Below are positions 30,446 through 39,483 of a stretch of DNA of 64,000 nt, piece after piece; position 1 is the first letter of the stretch, and each line of letters opens with the position of its first letter. The notes under the pieces are model-generated. The model worked only from the letters and a program-made list of their open reading frames with translations. It did no database searches and had not been told where the DNA came from. The DNA is taken from contig NZ_LKTM01000079.1 in assembly GCF_001417955.2 (NCBI RefSeq), positions 24,147-88,146 on the forward strand, written 5' to 3'. Source of the DNA: Mycobacterium gordonae. Lineage in GTDB: Bacteria > Actinomycetota > Actinomycetes > Mycobacteriales > Mycobacteriaceae. Both the position numbers and the translations under genes were made by a program.

Positions 30446-31969
30446 TCAGTACATGGCGCGCACGGCGTCGATGGTGTCGGCCTCAGCGGGGCTCTTGTCG
30501 TCGCGGTAGCGCAGCACCCGCGCGAACCGCAGAGCCACGCCGCCGGGATAGCGGCTCGAGCCCTGCACCCCGTCCAGGGCGATTTCGACCACCTGCTCGG
30601 GTCTGACCGCTACGACGTACCCGTCGGTGCCGTCGGTCGCCAACTCGGTGAACCGCCGGGTCTGCCACTCCAGCATGGTGTCGGTCATCCCCTTGAAAGT
30701 CTTGCCGACCATGACGAAGCCGCCGGATTCTGGGTCGCGGGCGCCGAGATGGATGTTGGACAACTTGCCGCTGCGACGTCCCGAACCCCACTCCACGGCC
30801 AGCACCACCAGGTCCAGGGTGTGCACCGGCTTGACCTTCAACCAGCCCGCCCCGCGCCGCCCCGCCTGATACGGGGCGTCCGGCGCCTTGGCCATCACAC
30901 CCTCGTGACCTGCGGCCAGAGTTGCGTCCAGGAATGCGGTCGCGGCCGTGGCATCGGAAGTGACCAGCCGATCCACCCGGTGCTGCGCGGGCACCAGCTC
31001 ATCCAGAGCGGCGAGCCGCTCGGTGGTCGGCGCATCGAGTAGATCCGCGCCGTCGCGATGCAGGATGTCGAAGAAGAACACCGAGAGCGGTTGCTTGTCG
31101 CGCGCGGCAGCCACATCCACCGATCGCCCGAATCGCGACGCGGTGACCTGAAAGCGGTGCGGCCTGTTGTCCGGGCGCAGCGCGATCGCCTCCCCGTCGG
31201 CGATCAGGTCGGACACGGGCAGGGCCAGCGTGGCCTCCACGACCTCGGGCAACCGGGCGGTGACGTCGTCGAGGCTGCGGGTGTAGACGGTGACATCATC
31301 ACCGCGGCGGTGGATCTGCACTCGCGCGCCGTCCAGCTTCGCTTCGAAAATCGTTGTGCCGTCGTGGCGTTCGAGCGCACCCGCGACATCGGTCGCGGTC
31401 TGCGCCAGCATCGGTCCGACCGGTCGGCCGACCTGCAGCGTGAAGGCGTCCAGTGATCCGCCGGTCAGGGCCGCCGCCGCCACGGCCGGCAGATCCCCGC
31501 CCAGCATCGCCGCTCGTTGCACCGCGGCGGCGGGCAGCCCGGCGGCCCTGGCCACGGCGTCGGTCATGATGCCGATCAGCGCGCCTTGGCGCAGTTCGCC
31601 ACCGAGCAGACGGGCCAGGAAGGTGTGCTCGGGTTCGGTTGCCGCGGCGAACAGCCCGGTGAGCAGGGCGGCCCGCCGCGCCTGGGACCCCTTGCCCGCG
31701 ACGGAGCCGATCTCGGTGAACGTGGCGTCCACCTGCCCGACGGTGAGCGTGGCTTCCGGTGCCGGAGGGGGTAGTGAGCGCAACGCGGCCCAGCCGACGC
31801 CGATCTGGCGCTGTCGGAGCTCACCGGAAAGCCACGACACCACAGTCGCGACCAGCTCGGGATCGGTGGCAGCACCGCGCAGCAGGTCGGCGATGTGGGC
31901 CACCTTGGTCAGCCGCGACGAGGTGGCGCCCACATTAAGCGAAGTGCTTGCTACATCGACAAGGAGCAC
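30446..31969 (-). CDS. ligB: ATP-dependent DNA ligase
   Basis: A 507-residue ligase, the same length as M. tuberculosis LigB (Rv3062) and matching it through long stretches as remembered. The adenylation Lys is in [14 protein letters not shown] (motif I, about residue 210). Motif IV-like [10 protein letters not shown] and motif [16 protein letters not shown] follow. It seals nicks using ATP, in addition to the essential NAD-dependent LigA. The GTG start at 31969 is divergent from an SDR. Confidence 0.93.
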   Translation of the reverse strand: MLLVDVASTSLNVGATSSRLTKVAHIADLLRGAATDPELVATVVSWLSGELRQRQIGVGWAALRSLPPPAPEATLTVGQVDATFTEIGSVAGKGSQARRAALLTGLFAAATEPEHTFLARLLGGELRQGALIGIMTDAVARAAGLPAAAVQRAAMLGGDLPAVAAAALTGGSLDAFTLQVGRPVGPMLAQTATDVAGALERHDGTTIFEAKLDGARVQIHRRGDDVTVYTRSLDDVTARLPEVVEATLALPVSDLIADGEAIALRPDNRPHRFQVTASRFGRSVDVAAARDKQPLSVFFFDILHRDGADLLDAPTTERLAALDELVPAQHRVDRLVTSDATAATAFLDATLAAGHEGVMAKAPDAPYQAGRRGAGWLKVKPVHTLDLVVLAVEWGSGRRSGKLSNIHLGARDPESGGFVMVGKTFKGMTDTMLEWQTRRFTELATDGTDGYVVAVRPEQVVEIALDGVQGSSRYPGGVALRFARVLRYRDDKSPAEADTIDAVRAMY

Positions 31970-32010
31970 GTTTCGAGCTTGGCATGGCTCGGTGACAAGG
32001 TGTCGGAGCC

Positions 32011-32031
32011 AACCCGCTACCGTGACGGGTT
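32011..32031. promoter_or_regulatory. Inverted repeat in the ligB/SDR divergent region
   Basis: AACCCG and CGGGTT arms separated by nine bases, immediately followed by the 8-bp palindrome TAACGTTA at 32031-32038. It sits 43 bp before the SDR start. It could be an operator or a small hairpin; no regulator is assigned. Confidence 0.35.
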
Positions 32032-32080
32032 AACGTTACAAATCTCAGTCAAAGTGACAACCCAGATATTGGAGGTTCGG

Positions 32081-32839
32081 GTGGAGATCAGCGGGAAGAA
32101 GGTCGTCGTCATCGGCGGCGCCTCGGGGATGGGACGTGCCAGCGCCGAACTTCTGCACCAGCGCGGTGCCCAGGTGGCGGTGCTCGACCGGGAGAGTTCG
32201 GACGGCAAGGCGGTAGCCGACGGGATCGACGGGAAGTTCTATCCGGTCGATGTCACCGACTTCGCCGGCACCGAGCAGGCGTTGCAGGCCGCGGTCGACG
32301 ATCTCGGTGGCCTGCACGTCACGGTGACGACCGCCGGTGGTGGCATCGCCAAGCGGACCATGACGAAGTCCGGCCCGCACGACCTGGAGTCCTTCCAGTC
32401 CGTCATCGACCTGAACCTGATCGCCACGTTCAACATCAGCCGACTGGCCGCCGCGCACATGGCCAAGAACGACCCCGAGGATGAGGAGCGCGGCGTGATC
32501 ATCAACACCGCGTCCATCGCGGCGTTCGAGGGCCAGATCGGACAGGTCGCCTACACCGCCGCCAAGGCCGGCATCGCGGGCATGTGCCTGACCATGGCGC
32601 GCGACCTCGGGTCGCTGGGGATCCGGGTACTGGCGATCGCGCCGAGCCTGTTCGCCACGGGCCTGACCCAGGGCATCCCGGACGAGTTCGCCGCGGCGCT
32701 GACCAAGGACGCGGCGTTCCCGAAGCGTCTCGGCCGGCCCGAAGAGTACGCCAAGCTGGTCGCCGCCATCGTGGACAACCCGATGCTGAACGGCCAGTGC
32801 CTGCGGCTGGACGCGGGGCAGCGCTTCGCGCCCAAGTAG
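32081..32839 (+). CDS. Short-chain dehydrogenase, 3-hydroxyacyl-CoA dehydrogenase type
   Basis: A 252-residue SDR with VVVIGGASGMGRASAELL at the N-terminus, YTAAKAGI as the catalytic Tyr/Lys motif, and NTASIAAFEGQ with the catalytic Ser. The DAGQRFAPK ending resembles type II 3-hydroxyacyl-CoA dehydrogenases. The start is GTG 32081 with GGAGG five bases upstream. It precedes fadE22 by 71 bp, consistent with a role in fatty-acid or sterol beta-oxidation. Confidence 0.88.
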   Translation: MEISGKKVVVIGGASGMGRASAELLHQRGAQVAVLDRESSDGKAVADGIDGKFYPVDVTDFAGTEQALQAAVDDLGGLHVTVTTAGGGIAKRTMTKSGPHDLESFQSVIDLNLIATFNISRLAAAHMAKNDPEDEERGVIINTASIAAFEGQIGQVAYTAAKAGIAGMCLTMARDLGSLGIRVLAIAPSLFATGLTQGIPDEFAAALTKDAAFPKRLGRPEEYAKLVAAIVDNPMLNGQCLRLDAGQRFAPK

Positions 32840-32865
32840 CACCCCGGCGCTCCTCACGGCGCATT

Positions 32866-32875
32866 GAGTACACTC
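32866..32875. promoter_or_regulatory. GAGT-AC-ACTC motif upstream of fadE22
   Basis: A 10-bp inverted repeat (GAGT, two bases, ACTC) 36 bp before the fadE22 start. A near-copy (CAGTACACTC) is found at 35517-35526 between the DUF35 and thiolase genes. TACACT inside it also fits a mycobacterial -10 hexamer, so it is either a shared operator or two similar promoters. Confidence 0.4.
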
Positions 32876-32910
32876 TTTAGGGAATCAGCAGCGCCGCGAG
32901 GAGGACCCGC

Positions 32911-35076
32911 ATGGGTATCGCATTGACCGACGACCATCGCGAACTCGCCGAGGTGACCCGCGGGTTTCTGACCTCGCAGAAGGCGCGGGCGGCGGCGCGG
33001 TCGCTGCTCGACGCGCCGGAGGAGACGCGGCCGTCGTTCTGGCAGGGCTTGGCGGAACTGGGTTGGCTCGGCCTGCACATCGGCGAAGAGCACGGCGGGT
33101 CCGGCTACGGACTGCCCGAACTGGTGGTGGTGATCGAAGAACTCGGGCGGGCCGTCGCGCCGGGCCCGTTCGTGCCGACGGTGATCGCCTCAGCGGTGAT
33201 CGCCCATGACGGCGCCGCCGATCAGCAGGCGCGGTTGTTGCCCGGCCTGATCGACGGAACCGTCACCGCCGGCGTCGGTTTGGCCGGCGGCGTACGGGTT
33301 TCCGACGGTGTCGCCGACGGCGAGGCCGGGGTGGTGCTCGGTGCCGGACTGGCCGACGTGCTGTTGCTCGTCGCCGGTGACGACGTGCTGGTACTGGACC
33401 GCGGACGGTCCGGCATCACCATCGAGGTGCCGGAGAACCTCGATCCGACGCGACGCTCCGGGCGCGTTCGCCTTCAGAACGTGAAGGTGACCGACGACGA
33501 CATCCTGTCCGGCGCCGCCGCGTCGGCGCTGGCCCGGGCGCGCATACTGCTGGCCGCCGAGGCCGTCGGCGGTGCGACCGACTGCGTCGAGTCGGCGGTG
33601 GAGTACGCCAAGGTGCGCAAGCAGTTCGGCCGCACCATCGCGACTTTCCAAGCGGTGAAACATCATTGCGCGAACATGCTGGTGGCTGCGGAGTCCGCGC
33701 TGGCCGCAGTGTGGGACGCCGCCCGGGCGGCCTCCGAAGACGAGGATCAGTTCCGGCTGGTCTCGGCAGTCGCCGCCACGCTGGCGTTCCCGGCCTACGC
33801 GCGCAATGCGGAGCTCAACATCCAGGTGCACGGCGGCATCGGATTCACCTGGGAGCACGACGCGCATCTGCATCTGCGGCGCGCTCTGGTTTCCTCGGCC
33901 CTGCTCGGCGGCGACGGGCCGGCCCGCGATGTCTTCGATCTCACCGCTGCCGGCGTCGTGCGGGAGAACAGTCTGGACCTCCCACCGGAAGCCGAGGAGC
34001 TGCGGACCCAGATCCGGGCCGATGCCGCCGAACTCGCCGCACTGGAGAAGAAGGCCCAGCGCGACAAGCTGATCGAGACGGGCTACGTGATGCCGCACTG
34101 GCCCAAGCCGTGGGGCCGGGCCGCCGATGCGGTGGAGCAACTCGTCATCGAAGAGGAGTTCCGTGCGGCCGGCGTCAAACGCCCCGACTACGGCATCACG
34201 GGCTGGGTCATCCTCACCCTGATCCAGCACGGAACCGACTGGCAGATAGAAAGATTCGTCGAGAAGGCGCTGCGAAAAGACGAGATCTGGTGCCAGCTGT
34301 TCTCCGAACCGGAGGCCGGCTCGGATGCGGCGTCGGTCAAGACCCGCGCCACCCGGGTGGACGGCGGGTGGAAGATCAACGGGCAGAAGGTCTGGACCAG
34401 TGGGGCGCAGTACTGCGCACGCGGCCTGGCCACCGTGCGCACCGACCCGGAGGCGCCCAAGCACGCCGGCATCACCACCGTGATTGTGGACATGAAGGCA
34501 CCCGAGGTCGAGGTGCGTCCGCTGCGCCAGATCACTGGCGGTGCGGAGTTCAACGAGGTGTTCTTCAATGACCTGTTCGTGCCCGACGAGGACGTCGTCG
34601 GCGCACCCAACTCCGGGTGGACGGTGGCGCGCGCCACGCTGGGCAACGAGCGGGTCAGCATCGGGGGCAGCGGCTCGTTCTACGAGGGGCTGGCCGGCGA
34701 ATTGGTGAAGCAGGCGCAGCGTCGTGCAGATCAGTTGGCGGGCGCGGTGATTCGGGTCGGGACCTACCTGGCCGAGGAGAACGCGCTGCGGCTGCTGAAC
34801 CTGCGCCGTGCGGCCCGCAGCGTGGAGGGCGCGGGCCCGGGGCCCGAAGGCAACGTCACCAAGCTGAAGCTGGCCGACCACATGATCGAGGGCGCCGCCA
34901 TTTCGACGGCGCTGGCCGGTCCGGAGACGGCTCTGCTGGACGGACCTGCCGCGCTGGCCGGGCGGATGGTGATGGGCGCGCGCGGCATGGCGATTGCCGG
35001 TGGCACTTCAGAGGTCACCCGCAACCAGATCGCCGAGCGGATTCTCGGCATGCCGCGCGACCCGCTGATCAACTGA
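32911..35076 (+). CDS. fadE22: Two-domain acyl-CoA dehydrogenase
   Basis: A 721-residue fusion of two acyl-CoA dehydrogenase units, equal in length to Rv3061c FadE22. The first half (1-355) ends in VRKQFGRTIATFQAVKHHCA and QVHGGIGFTWEHD. The second half (about 375-721) carries FSEPEAGSDAASVKTRATRV and ARGMAIAGGTSEVTRNQIAE. FAD-dependent oxidation of an acyl-CoA is the expected reaction; the fusion likely replaces a heterodimeric FadE pair. GAGGA lies before ATG 32911. Confidence 0.92.
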   Translation: MGIALTDDHRELAEVTRGFLTSQKARAAARSLLDAPEETRPSFWQGLAELGWLGLHIGEEHGGSGYGLPELVVVIEELGRAVAPGPFVPTVIASAVIAHDGAADQQARLLPGLIDGTVTAGVGLAGGVRVSDGVADGEAGVVLGAGLADVLLLVAGDDVLVLDRGRSGITIEVPENLDPTRRSGRVRLQNVKVTDDDILSGAAASALARARILLAAEAVGGATDCVESAVEYAKVRKQFGRTIATFQAVKHHCANMLVAAESALAAVWDAARAASEDEDQFRLVSAVAATLAFPAYARNAELNIQVHGGIGFTWEHDAHLHLRRALVSSALLGGDGPARDVFDLTAAGVVRENSLDLPPEAEELRTQIRADAAELAALEKKAQRDKLIETGYVMPHWPKPWGRAADAVEQLVIEEEFRAAGVKRPDYGITGWVILTLIQHGTDWQIERFVEKALRKDEIWCQLFSEPEAGSDAASVKTRATRVDGGWKINGQKVWTSGAQYCARGLATVRTDPEAPKHAGITTVIVDMKAPEVEVRPLRQITGGAEFNEVFFNDLFVPDEDVVGAPNSGWTVARATLGNERVSIGGSGSFYEGLAGELVKQAQRRADQLAGAVIRVGTYLAEENALRLLNLRRAARSVEGAGPGPEGNVTKLKLADHMIEGAAISTALAGPETALLDGPAALAGRMVMGARGMAIAGGTSEVTRNQIAERILGMPRDPLIN

Positions 35077-35104
35077 GGGGCGCGCCGAGCTGGCGAGGAG
35101 CACC

Positions 35105-35166
35105 CGCGAGCAGACGCAAAATCGCATCAAAATCCTAGATTTTGTGCGATTTTGCGTCTGCTCGCG
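35105..35166. terminator. Long perfect hairpin between fadE22 and the DUF35 gene
   Basis: Arms CGCGAGCAGACGCAAAATCG at the left and its complement at the right form a stem of about 22 bp. After one bulged T, a 7-bp inner stem CAAAATC/GATTTTG closes a three-base loop. It lies between convergent genes and probably terminates both. I recall similar GAGCAGACGCAAAATCGC palindromes elsewhere in mycobacterial genomes. Confidence 0.8.
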
Positions 35167-35169
35167 CAA

Positions 35170-35508
35170 CTAGGCGACGGGCGCGAACAGCGGGGCTCCG
35201 CTGGTGCCCCGCTCCGGGCGGATGGCGACAGGCATCCCGCACGTCACTGAATCCGGTTCGCAGTCAACGATATTGGCCGCGACACGGAGGCCGCTCTGCT
35301 CAGCCAGTTCGACCAGGGCGATCACGTACGGTGTCGGGATCTCCGGGTTGTAGGGGTGGTAGTTAACGGTGTAGGTGAACACCGTCCCGTGGCCGGAGAC
35401 AGGCTTGGCGCTCAGGGGCCCGCCGCAGTCGCGGCATTCGCCTGCGGCGGGATGAACCCAGTGTGCGCAGCTGTCGCAGTGCTCGACGAGCAACGGGGAA
35501 GTCGACAC
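35170..35508 (-). CDS. DUF35 zinc-ribbon/OB-fold protein
   Basis: A 112-residue protein with a rubredoxin-like zinc ribbon (HCDSCAHWVHPAAGECRDC: C-x2-C-x11-C-x2-C, residues 11-29) and a C-terminal OB-fold (DUF35). These act as acyl-CoA-binding partners of thiolase-like or hydratase subunits, as ChsH2 does in mycobacterial steroid side-chain degradation. Its divergent neighbour is such a thiolase-like gene, so the two probably form a complex. Confidence 0.85.
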   Translation of the reverse strand: MSTSPLLVEHCDSCAHWVHPAAGECRDCGGPLSAKPVSGHGTVFTYTVNYHPYNPEIPTPYVIALVELAEQSGLRVAANIVDCEPDSVTCGMPVAIRPERGTSGAPLFAPVA

Positions 35509-35516
35509 GACGAATA

Positions 35517-35526
35517 CAGTACACTC
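35517..35526. promoter_or_regulatory. CAGTACACTC motif between DUF35 and thiolase genes
   Basis: It sits in the 58-bp divergent region and repeats nine of ten bases of the motif upstream of fadE22, with a similar TTT downstream. It could be a shared operator, or a -10 element (TACACT) for the thiolase gene. Confidence 0.4.
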
Positions 35527-35566
35527 ATTTCGAACTGGTATTTGTTCGGGTCAACGGACGGTGCAG

Positions 35567-36751
35567 ATGGACTACTTCGAAAAAGACGCGATCCTGTCCG
35601 GCATCGGTATCTCGCGTATAGGCCGTCGCACCGGCATTCCCGGGCGGGATCTGACCATGGAGGCGGTGCGCGCCGCCATCGACGACGCCGGCCTGCGCGC
35701 AGCCGATATCGATGGCATCGCAACACTGGGCGACACTCCGGCGGCCGAGGTCAACGCCGAACTCCGGATCGACGCCGCCGACTGCGGCAGCGGGTTCGGC
35801 ACCGGCGGTCTGCTGAGCCCGGTGATGTCCGCCTGCCGTGCCGTCGCCGAGCGGCGGGCACGCCATGTCGTGGTCTATCGCACCATCCAGATGTTGGGCG
35901 GCACCGTTCTGCAGGACAAGGACGCCCCCGCACCACCGCTGGCGCGCATGTTCGATGCACCCGAGGGCGAGCGTCCTGCCGTCGGTGCCATGGACGACAT
36001 CAACGATCTGGTCGCCGCGCACGCCTACTCGGCGGCGAACTGGCTTGCCCTGAACTGTCGTCGGCACATGGAACTGTACGGCACCACCAAGGAGCAGCTG
36101 GGCTGGATCGCCCTCAACGGCCGCCGCAACGCGGCGCTGAATCCCCTTGCGGTATATCGGGATCCGATGACGATGGCCGACTATCTGGGTGCCCGCCCGG
36201 TGTCGACACCGTTCGGCCTGCTGGATTGCGATGTGCCCATCGACGGTTCGATCGCCGTGGTGGTTTCCCATGCCGACTACGCCGCAGACTGCCCGCACCG
36301 CGCCGTGAAGGTCGAGGCCATCGGCGGCTCCGACGGTGCCGGCGGGTGGTTTCACCGCCCTGACTACCCGAAGATGGCGATGTCGGACGCGACGGCGCAG
36401 ATGTGGTCGCGGACGGAATTGACACCCGCGGACCTCGACGTCGCGCAGCTGTACGACGGCTTCACCTACCTCACCCTTTCGTGGCTGGAAGCCCTCGGAG
36501 TGTGCGGCGACGGCGAGGCCGGGCCCTTCGTCGAGGGGGGTGCCCGCATCGCCCGAGACGGTGAGCTGCCGCTGAACACCTACGGCGGACAGCTCTCGGC
36601 CGGTCGCATGCACGGCTACTGGGCGCTGCACGAGGGCTGCCTGCAACTGCGCGGCGAGGCCGGGGAGCGGCAGGTCGAGTGCCGCCCCGAGGTCGGCGTT
36701 GTGTCCGTCGGCGGCGGTCCGGTGGCAGGATGCATGCTGCTCACGTGCTGA
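35567..36751 (+). CDS. Thiolase-fold lipid-transfer protein (Ltp2-like aldolase/thiolase)
   Basis: A 394-residue thiolase-superfamily protein of the SCP-x/lipid-transfer class. The opening SGIGISRIGRRTGIPGRDLT, the segment ADIDGIATLGDTP, and QLYDGFTYLTLSWLEALG with TYGGQLSAGRMHGYWAL near the end are typical. Members paired with DUF35 proteins catalyse retro-aldol cleavage in sterol side-chain breakdown. Canonical GHPxGxxG is altered to MHGYWALHEG, supporting an aldolase rather than a thiolase. Start ATG 35567; GTG 35561 is possible. Confidence 0.83.
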   Translation: MDYFEKDAILSGIGISRIGRRTGIPGRDLTMEAVRAAIDDAGLRAADIDGIATLGDTPAAEVNAELRIDAADCGSGFGTGGLLSPVMSACRAVAERRARHVVVYRTIQMLGGTVLQDKDAPAPPLARMFDAPEGERPAVGAMDDINDLVAAHAYSAANWLALNCRRHMELYGTTKEQLGWIALNGRRNAALNPLAVYRDPMTMADYLGARPVSTPFGLLDCDVPIDGSIAVVVSHADYAADCPHRAVKVEAIGGSDGAGGWFHRPDYPKMAMSDATAQMWSRTELTPADLDVAQLYDGFTYLTLSWLEALGVCGDGEAGPFVEGGARIARDGELPLNTYGGQLSAGRMHGYWALHEGCLQLRGEAGERQVECRPEVGVVSVGGGPVAGCMLLTC

Positions 36752-36758
36752 GCCGGCA

Positions 36759-38207
36759 GTGACCGTCGAAGCGGTACAAGTCCGGGCGGACAAGCGGGCC
36801 GCGAAGATCGCGCGTCGTATCGAGGAGGACATCGTCCGGCGCGGCTGGGCGGTGGGGGAATCGCTGGGCTCGGAAGCCGCTCTGCAGCAACGCTATGGCG
36901 TGAGCCGGTCGGTGCTGCGCGAAGCCGTCCGCCTGGTCGAGCACCACCAAGTCGCCCGGATGCGGCGCGGGCCCAACGGCGGCCTGCTCATCTGCGAGCC
37001 CGACGCCGGGCCGGCGACGCGCGCCGTCGTGATCTACCTCGAATATCGCGGCACCACCCTGGGCGATCTGCTCAACGCGCGCCTGGTGCTCGAGCCACTG
37101 GCAGCGGCACTGGCCGCCGAACACATCGACGAAGCCGGAATCGCCCGGCTGCGATCGGTGCTGAGCGCCGAAGAACAGTGGCGTCCCGGCCTGCCCGCGC
37201 CGCCCGACGAATTCCACATCGCACTGGCCGAGCAATCAAAAAACCCTGTGCTGCAACTGTTCATCGATGTCCTGACGAGGCTGACGAAGCGCTATGCGCG
37301 CGCCTCGCGGACCGGGTCGCCGGCCGAAGCGGCCGATGCCGCGCACAAGATGCGCGGTGCGCACGCCGACATCGTCGCCGCCGTCACCGCCGGGGATTCC
37401 GCGCGGGCCAAGACACTGAGCGAACGACACGTGGAGCGCGTGACGGCCTGGCTGGCCGAACACCGCGACCCGTCACTTCGCGGAAGGCCAGGCCGCAAGC
37501 GGCTCACCTCGGAAGCGCCGCGCGGCAAGCTCGCCGAAGTGCTGGCGGCCAACATCGCCGACGACATCGCCGCCAGCGGCTGGCACGTCGGGTCGGTGTT
37601 CGGCACCGAGACGGCGTTGCTGGAGCGCTACCGGGTGAGCCGGGCGGCACTGCGCGAAGCCGTGCGACTACTCGAGTATCACGAGGTCGCGCACATGCGC
37701 CGGGGTCCCGGGGGCGGGCTGGTCGTCGCCAGGCCGCGCGCCCAGGCCAGCATCGACACCATCGCGCTCTACCTGCAGTACCGCAAGCCGACCCGGGAAG
37801 ACCTGCGTTGCGTGCGCGATGCCATCGAGATCGACAACGTGGCAAAGGTGGTCGCCCGTCGCTCCGATCCGGAGGTGGCGGCTTTCCTGAACCCTCATGA
37901 CTGGGCGAGTGCGCCCGGCAATGCCAGTGACGATGCGCGCACCGCCGCCGTCGAGGAGTTCCGCTTTCACGTCGGCCTGGCGCATCTGGCCGGGAATGCG
38001 CTGCTTGATCTTTTTCTGCGAATCATCGTCGAACTTTTCCGCCGGCATTGGTCCACGACCGGGCAGGCCCAGCTGACGCCCGCGGACACGATGGCCGTCG
38101 AGAACGCTCACCTGCGCATCCTGGAAGCGATCGACGCCGGTGATGACAGCCTGGCGCGCTACCGCATCCGGCGCCATCTGGACGCCGCCGCGTCGTGGTG
38201 GCTGTAG
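36759..38207 (+). CDS. Double GntR/FadR-type regulator (internal duplication)
   Basis: About 482 residues containing two complete GntR-FCD units. The first helix-turn-helix is GSEAALQQRYGVSRSVLREA (about residue 35-55). The second is GTETALLERYRVSRAALREA (about residue 285-305). Each is followed by an MRRGP-GGGL wing and an all-helical FCD ligand domain. This corresponds to Rv3060c. One chain thus acts as a pre-formed dimer. The GTG start at 36759 is 8 bp after the thiolase stop, suggesting co-transcription. Confidence 0.9.
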   Translation: MTVEAVQVRADKRAAKIARRIEEDIVRRGWAVGESLGSEAALQQRYGVSRSVLREAVRLVEHHQVARMRRGPNGGLLICEPDAGPATRAVVIYLEYRGTTLGDLLNARLVLEPLAAALAAEHIDEAGIARLRSVLSAEEQWRPGLPAPPDEFHIALAEQSKNPVLQLFIDVLTRLTKRYARASRTGSPAEAADAAHKMRGAHADIVAAVTAGDSARAKTLSERHVERVTAWLAEHRDPSLRGRPGRKRLTSEAPRGKLAEVLAANIADDIAASGWHVGSVFGTETALLERYRVSRAALREAVRLLEYHEVAHMRRGPGGGLVVARPRAQASIDTIALYLQYRKPTREDLRCVRDAIEIDNVAKVVARRSDPEVAAFLNPHDWASAPGNASDDARTAAVEEFRFHVGLAHLAGNALLDLFLRIIVELFRRHWSTTGQAQLTPADTMAVENAHLRILEAIDAGDDSLARYRIRRHLDAAASWWL

Positions 38208-38320
38208 GCGCGACACGCTGAGCGGCAACGCCGCGCATAGCAAAGCCCTGCCCGGGGTACAGGAATACTCAAGTGATGGCGACACAAAGGCGTGCCGGCC
38301 GACGTTGGGTGGGAGTCTCT

Positions 38321-39298
38321 ATGACTACGAGCACGGAGATCAGGCCCCTGGGCTCGACGAGGGGATTCGTGCATTCGGCGCTGTTCTTCCAAAGCGAACG
38401 GGAATACCTCGATTCTGTGGTGCGGTTCGCCGCCGACGGCTTCGCGCTCGACGAGCCGGTGCTGGCGGCCGTGCCCGGTGACAAGCTCGCGATGCTGGGA
38501 CCGGCCCTCTATGGAGCCCGCGCCGGATCTGACGCCGAACTTCGGCTGACCGACATAAGCGAAGTGGCGCGCAATCCGGGCCGGTTCGCGGCGATGGAAA
38601 GTTCCTTTGCCGACAAACACGCCGATCGGACCGTCCGGATCGTGCGACAGCTCGTCTGGCCCGGGCGCACCGCTGACGAGTGTCTGGCCTGTATGGAGCA
38701 CGAGTCGCTGATCAACGGCGTGCTGAAGAACCCGAACGTCATGGGGCTGTGCCTGTACGACGCGACCCACCTGCCCGACGATGTGCTGGCGGATGCCCGG
38801 CGCACCCACCCGATGCTGTGGCAGGGTGGATCGGCTTGCCCCAGTTCGGATTACGCGCCCGAGGATGTCCTGGCGCGATGCAACCAACCGCTCGATACGA
38901 ACCCGGGCGCGGTGACGTACACGGTCCGAGGCAGCGCGGACCTGCGTCCGGCGCGGTCATTCGCCGCCGACTATGCCGGCTGGGTCGGTCTGTCCAGAGA
39001 CGGTCTGGACGACCTGCAAATGATCGCCACCGAACTCGCCACGAACAGCCTGCAGTACGCCGGGGGCTCTTGCCGGCTGGCCTTCTGGCGGCACAACGAG
39101 CACCTGGTGTGCGAGGCACGCGACCGCGGGCGGCTGAAAGACCGGTTCATCGGACACCGGCGACCGAGTGCCCGCGGCACCGCCAGCCGCGGGCTCTTCC
39201 TGGTCAACGCGATGGCTGACCTGGTGCGCACGCACACGAGCGCCAACGGCACCACCATTCAGGCGTACCTGAGGCTGAACCCCTCGCGGGATTGCTGA
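38321..39298 (+). CDS. MEDS-domain / HATPase sensor (anti-sigma regulator-like)
   Basis: A 325-residue protein. Residues about 10-185 form a MEDS (DcmR-type) sensory domain opening GFVHSALFFQSEREYLDSVVRF. Residues about 210-320 form an RsbW-like HATPase with N box MIATELATNSLQYAGG and G-box RGLFLVNAMADLV. No His-phosphorylation domain is present, so it probably acts as an anti-sigma-factor type switch. ATG 38321 has GGGAG upstream. Confidence 0.8.
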   Translation: MTTSTEIRPLGSTRGFVHSALFFQSEREYLDSVVRFAADGFALDEPVLAAVPGDKLAMLGPALYGARAGSDAELRLTDISEVARNPGRFAAMESSFADKHADRTVRIVRQLVWPGRTADECLACMEHESLINGVLKNPNVMGLCLYDATHLPDDVLADARRTHPMLWQGGSACPSSDYAPEDVLARCNQPLDTNPGAVTYTVRGSADLRPARSFAADYAGWVGLSRDGLDDLQMIATELATNSLQYAGGSCRLAFWRHNEHLVCEARDRGRLKDRFIGHRRPSARGTASRGLFLVNAMADLVRTHTSANGTTIQAYLRLNPSRDC

Positions 39299-39308
39299 AC
39301 GGCTGGGC

Positions 39309-39461
39309 CTACCGAGCCATCTGCGGTGCCGGCGACTCCACCGGCACCGTCACCGGCAACGGCGCGGGAGTCGGGGCCTTCATGCAGCCGACGGACAGCA
39401 GGGCGTACCCGGCGAATATCGCGGCGCCGATAACGGCTTTCACCTTGGTTCTTGCGCTCAT
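39309..39461 (-). CDS. Micro-lipoprotein 1 (50 residues)
   Basis: A 50-residue ORF with ATG at 39461 and a strong GAGGAGG site eight bases upstream. A basic N-terminus (MSARTKVK) precedes a hydrophobic stretch (AVIGAAIFAGYALLSVG), then Cys26 in a lipobox-like context (SVGC). A Pro/Val-rich 24-residue tail ends the protein. The layout matches two more small genes downstream on the same strand, so it is almost certainly a real lipoprotein gene. Function unknown. Confidence 0.75.
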   Translation of the reverse strand: MSARTKVKAVIGAAIFAGYALLSVGCMKAPTPAPLPVTVPVESPAPQMAR

Positions 39462-39483
39462 CGTTGAGCCCTCCTCAAGGATG

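Noticed and set aside
33190..34881. A 563-codon minus-strand open frame within fadE22
   Set aside because: Antisense shadow of a high-GC gene. The plus strand encodes two clear acyl-CoA dehydrogenase domains; the antisense product has no family motifs.
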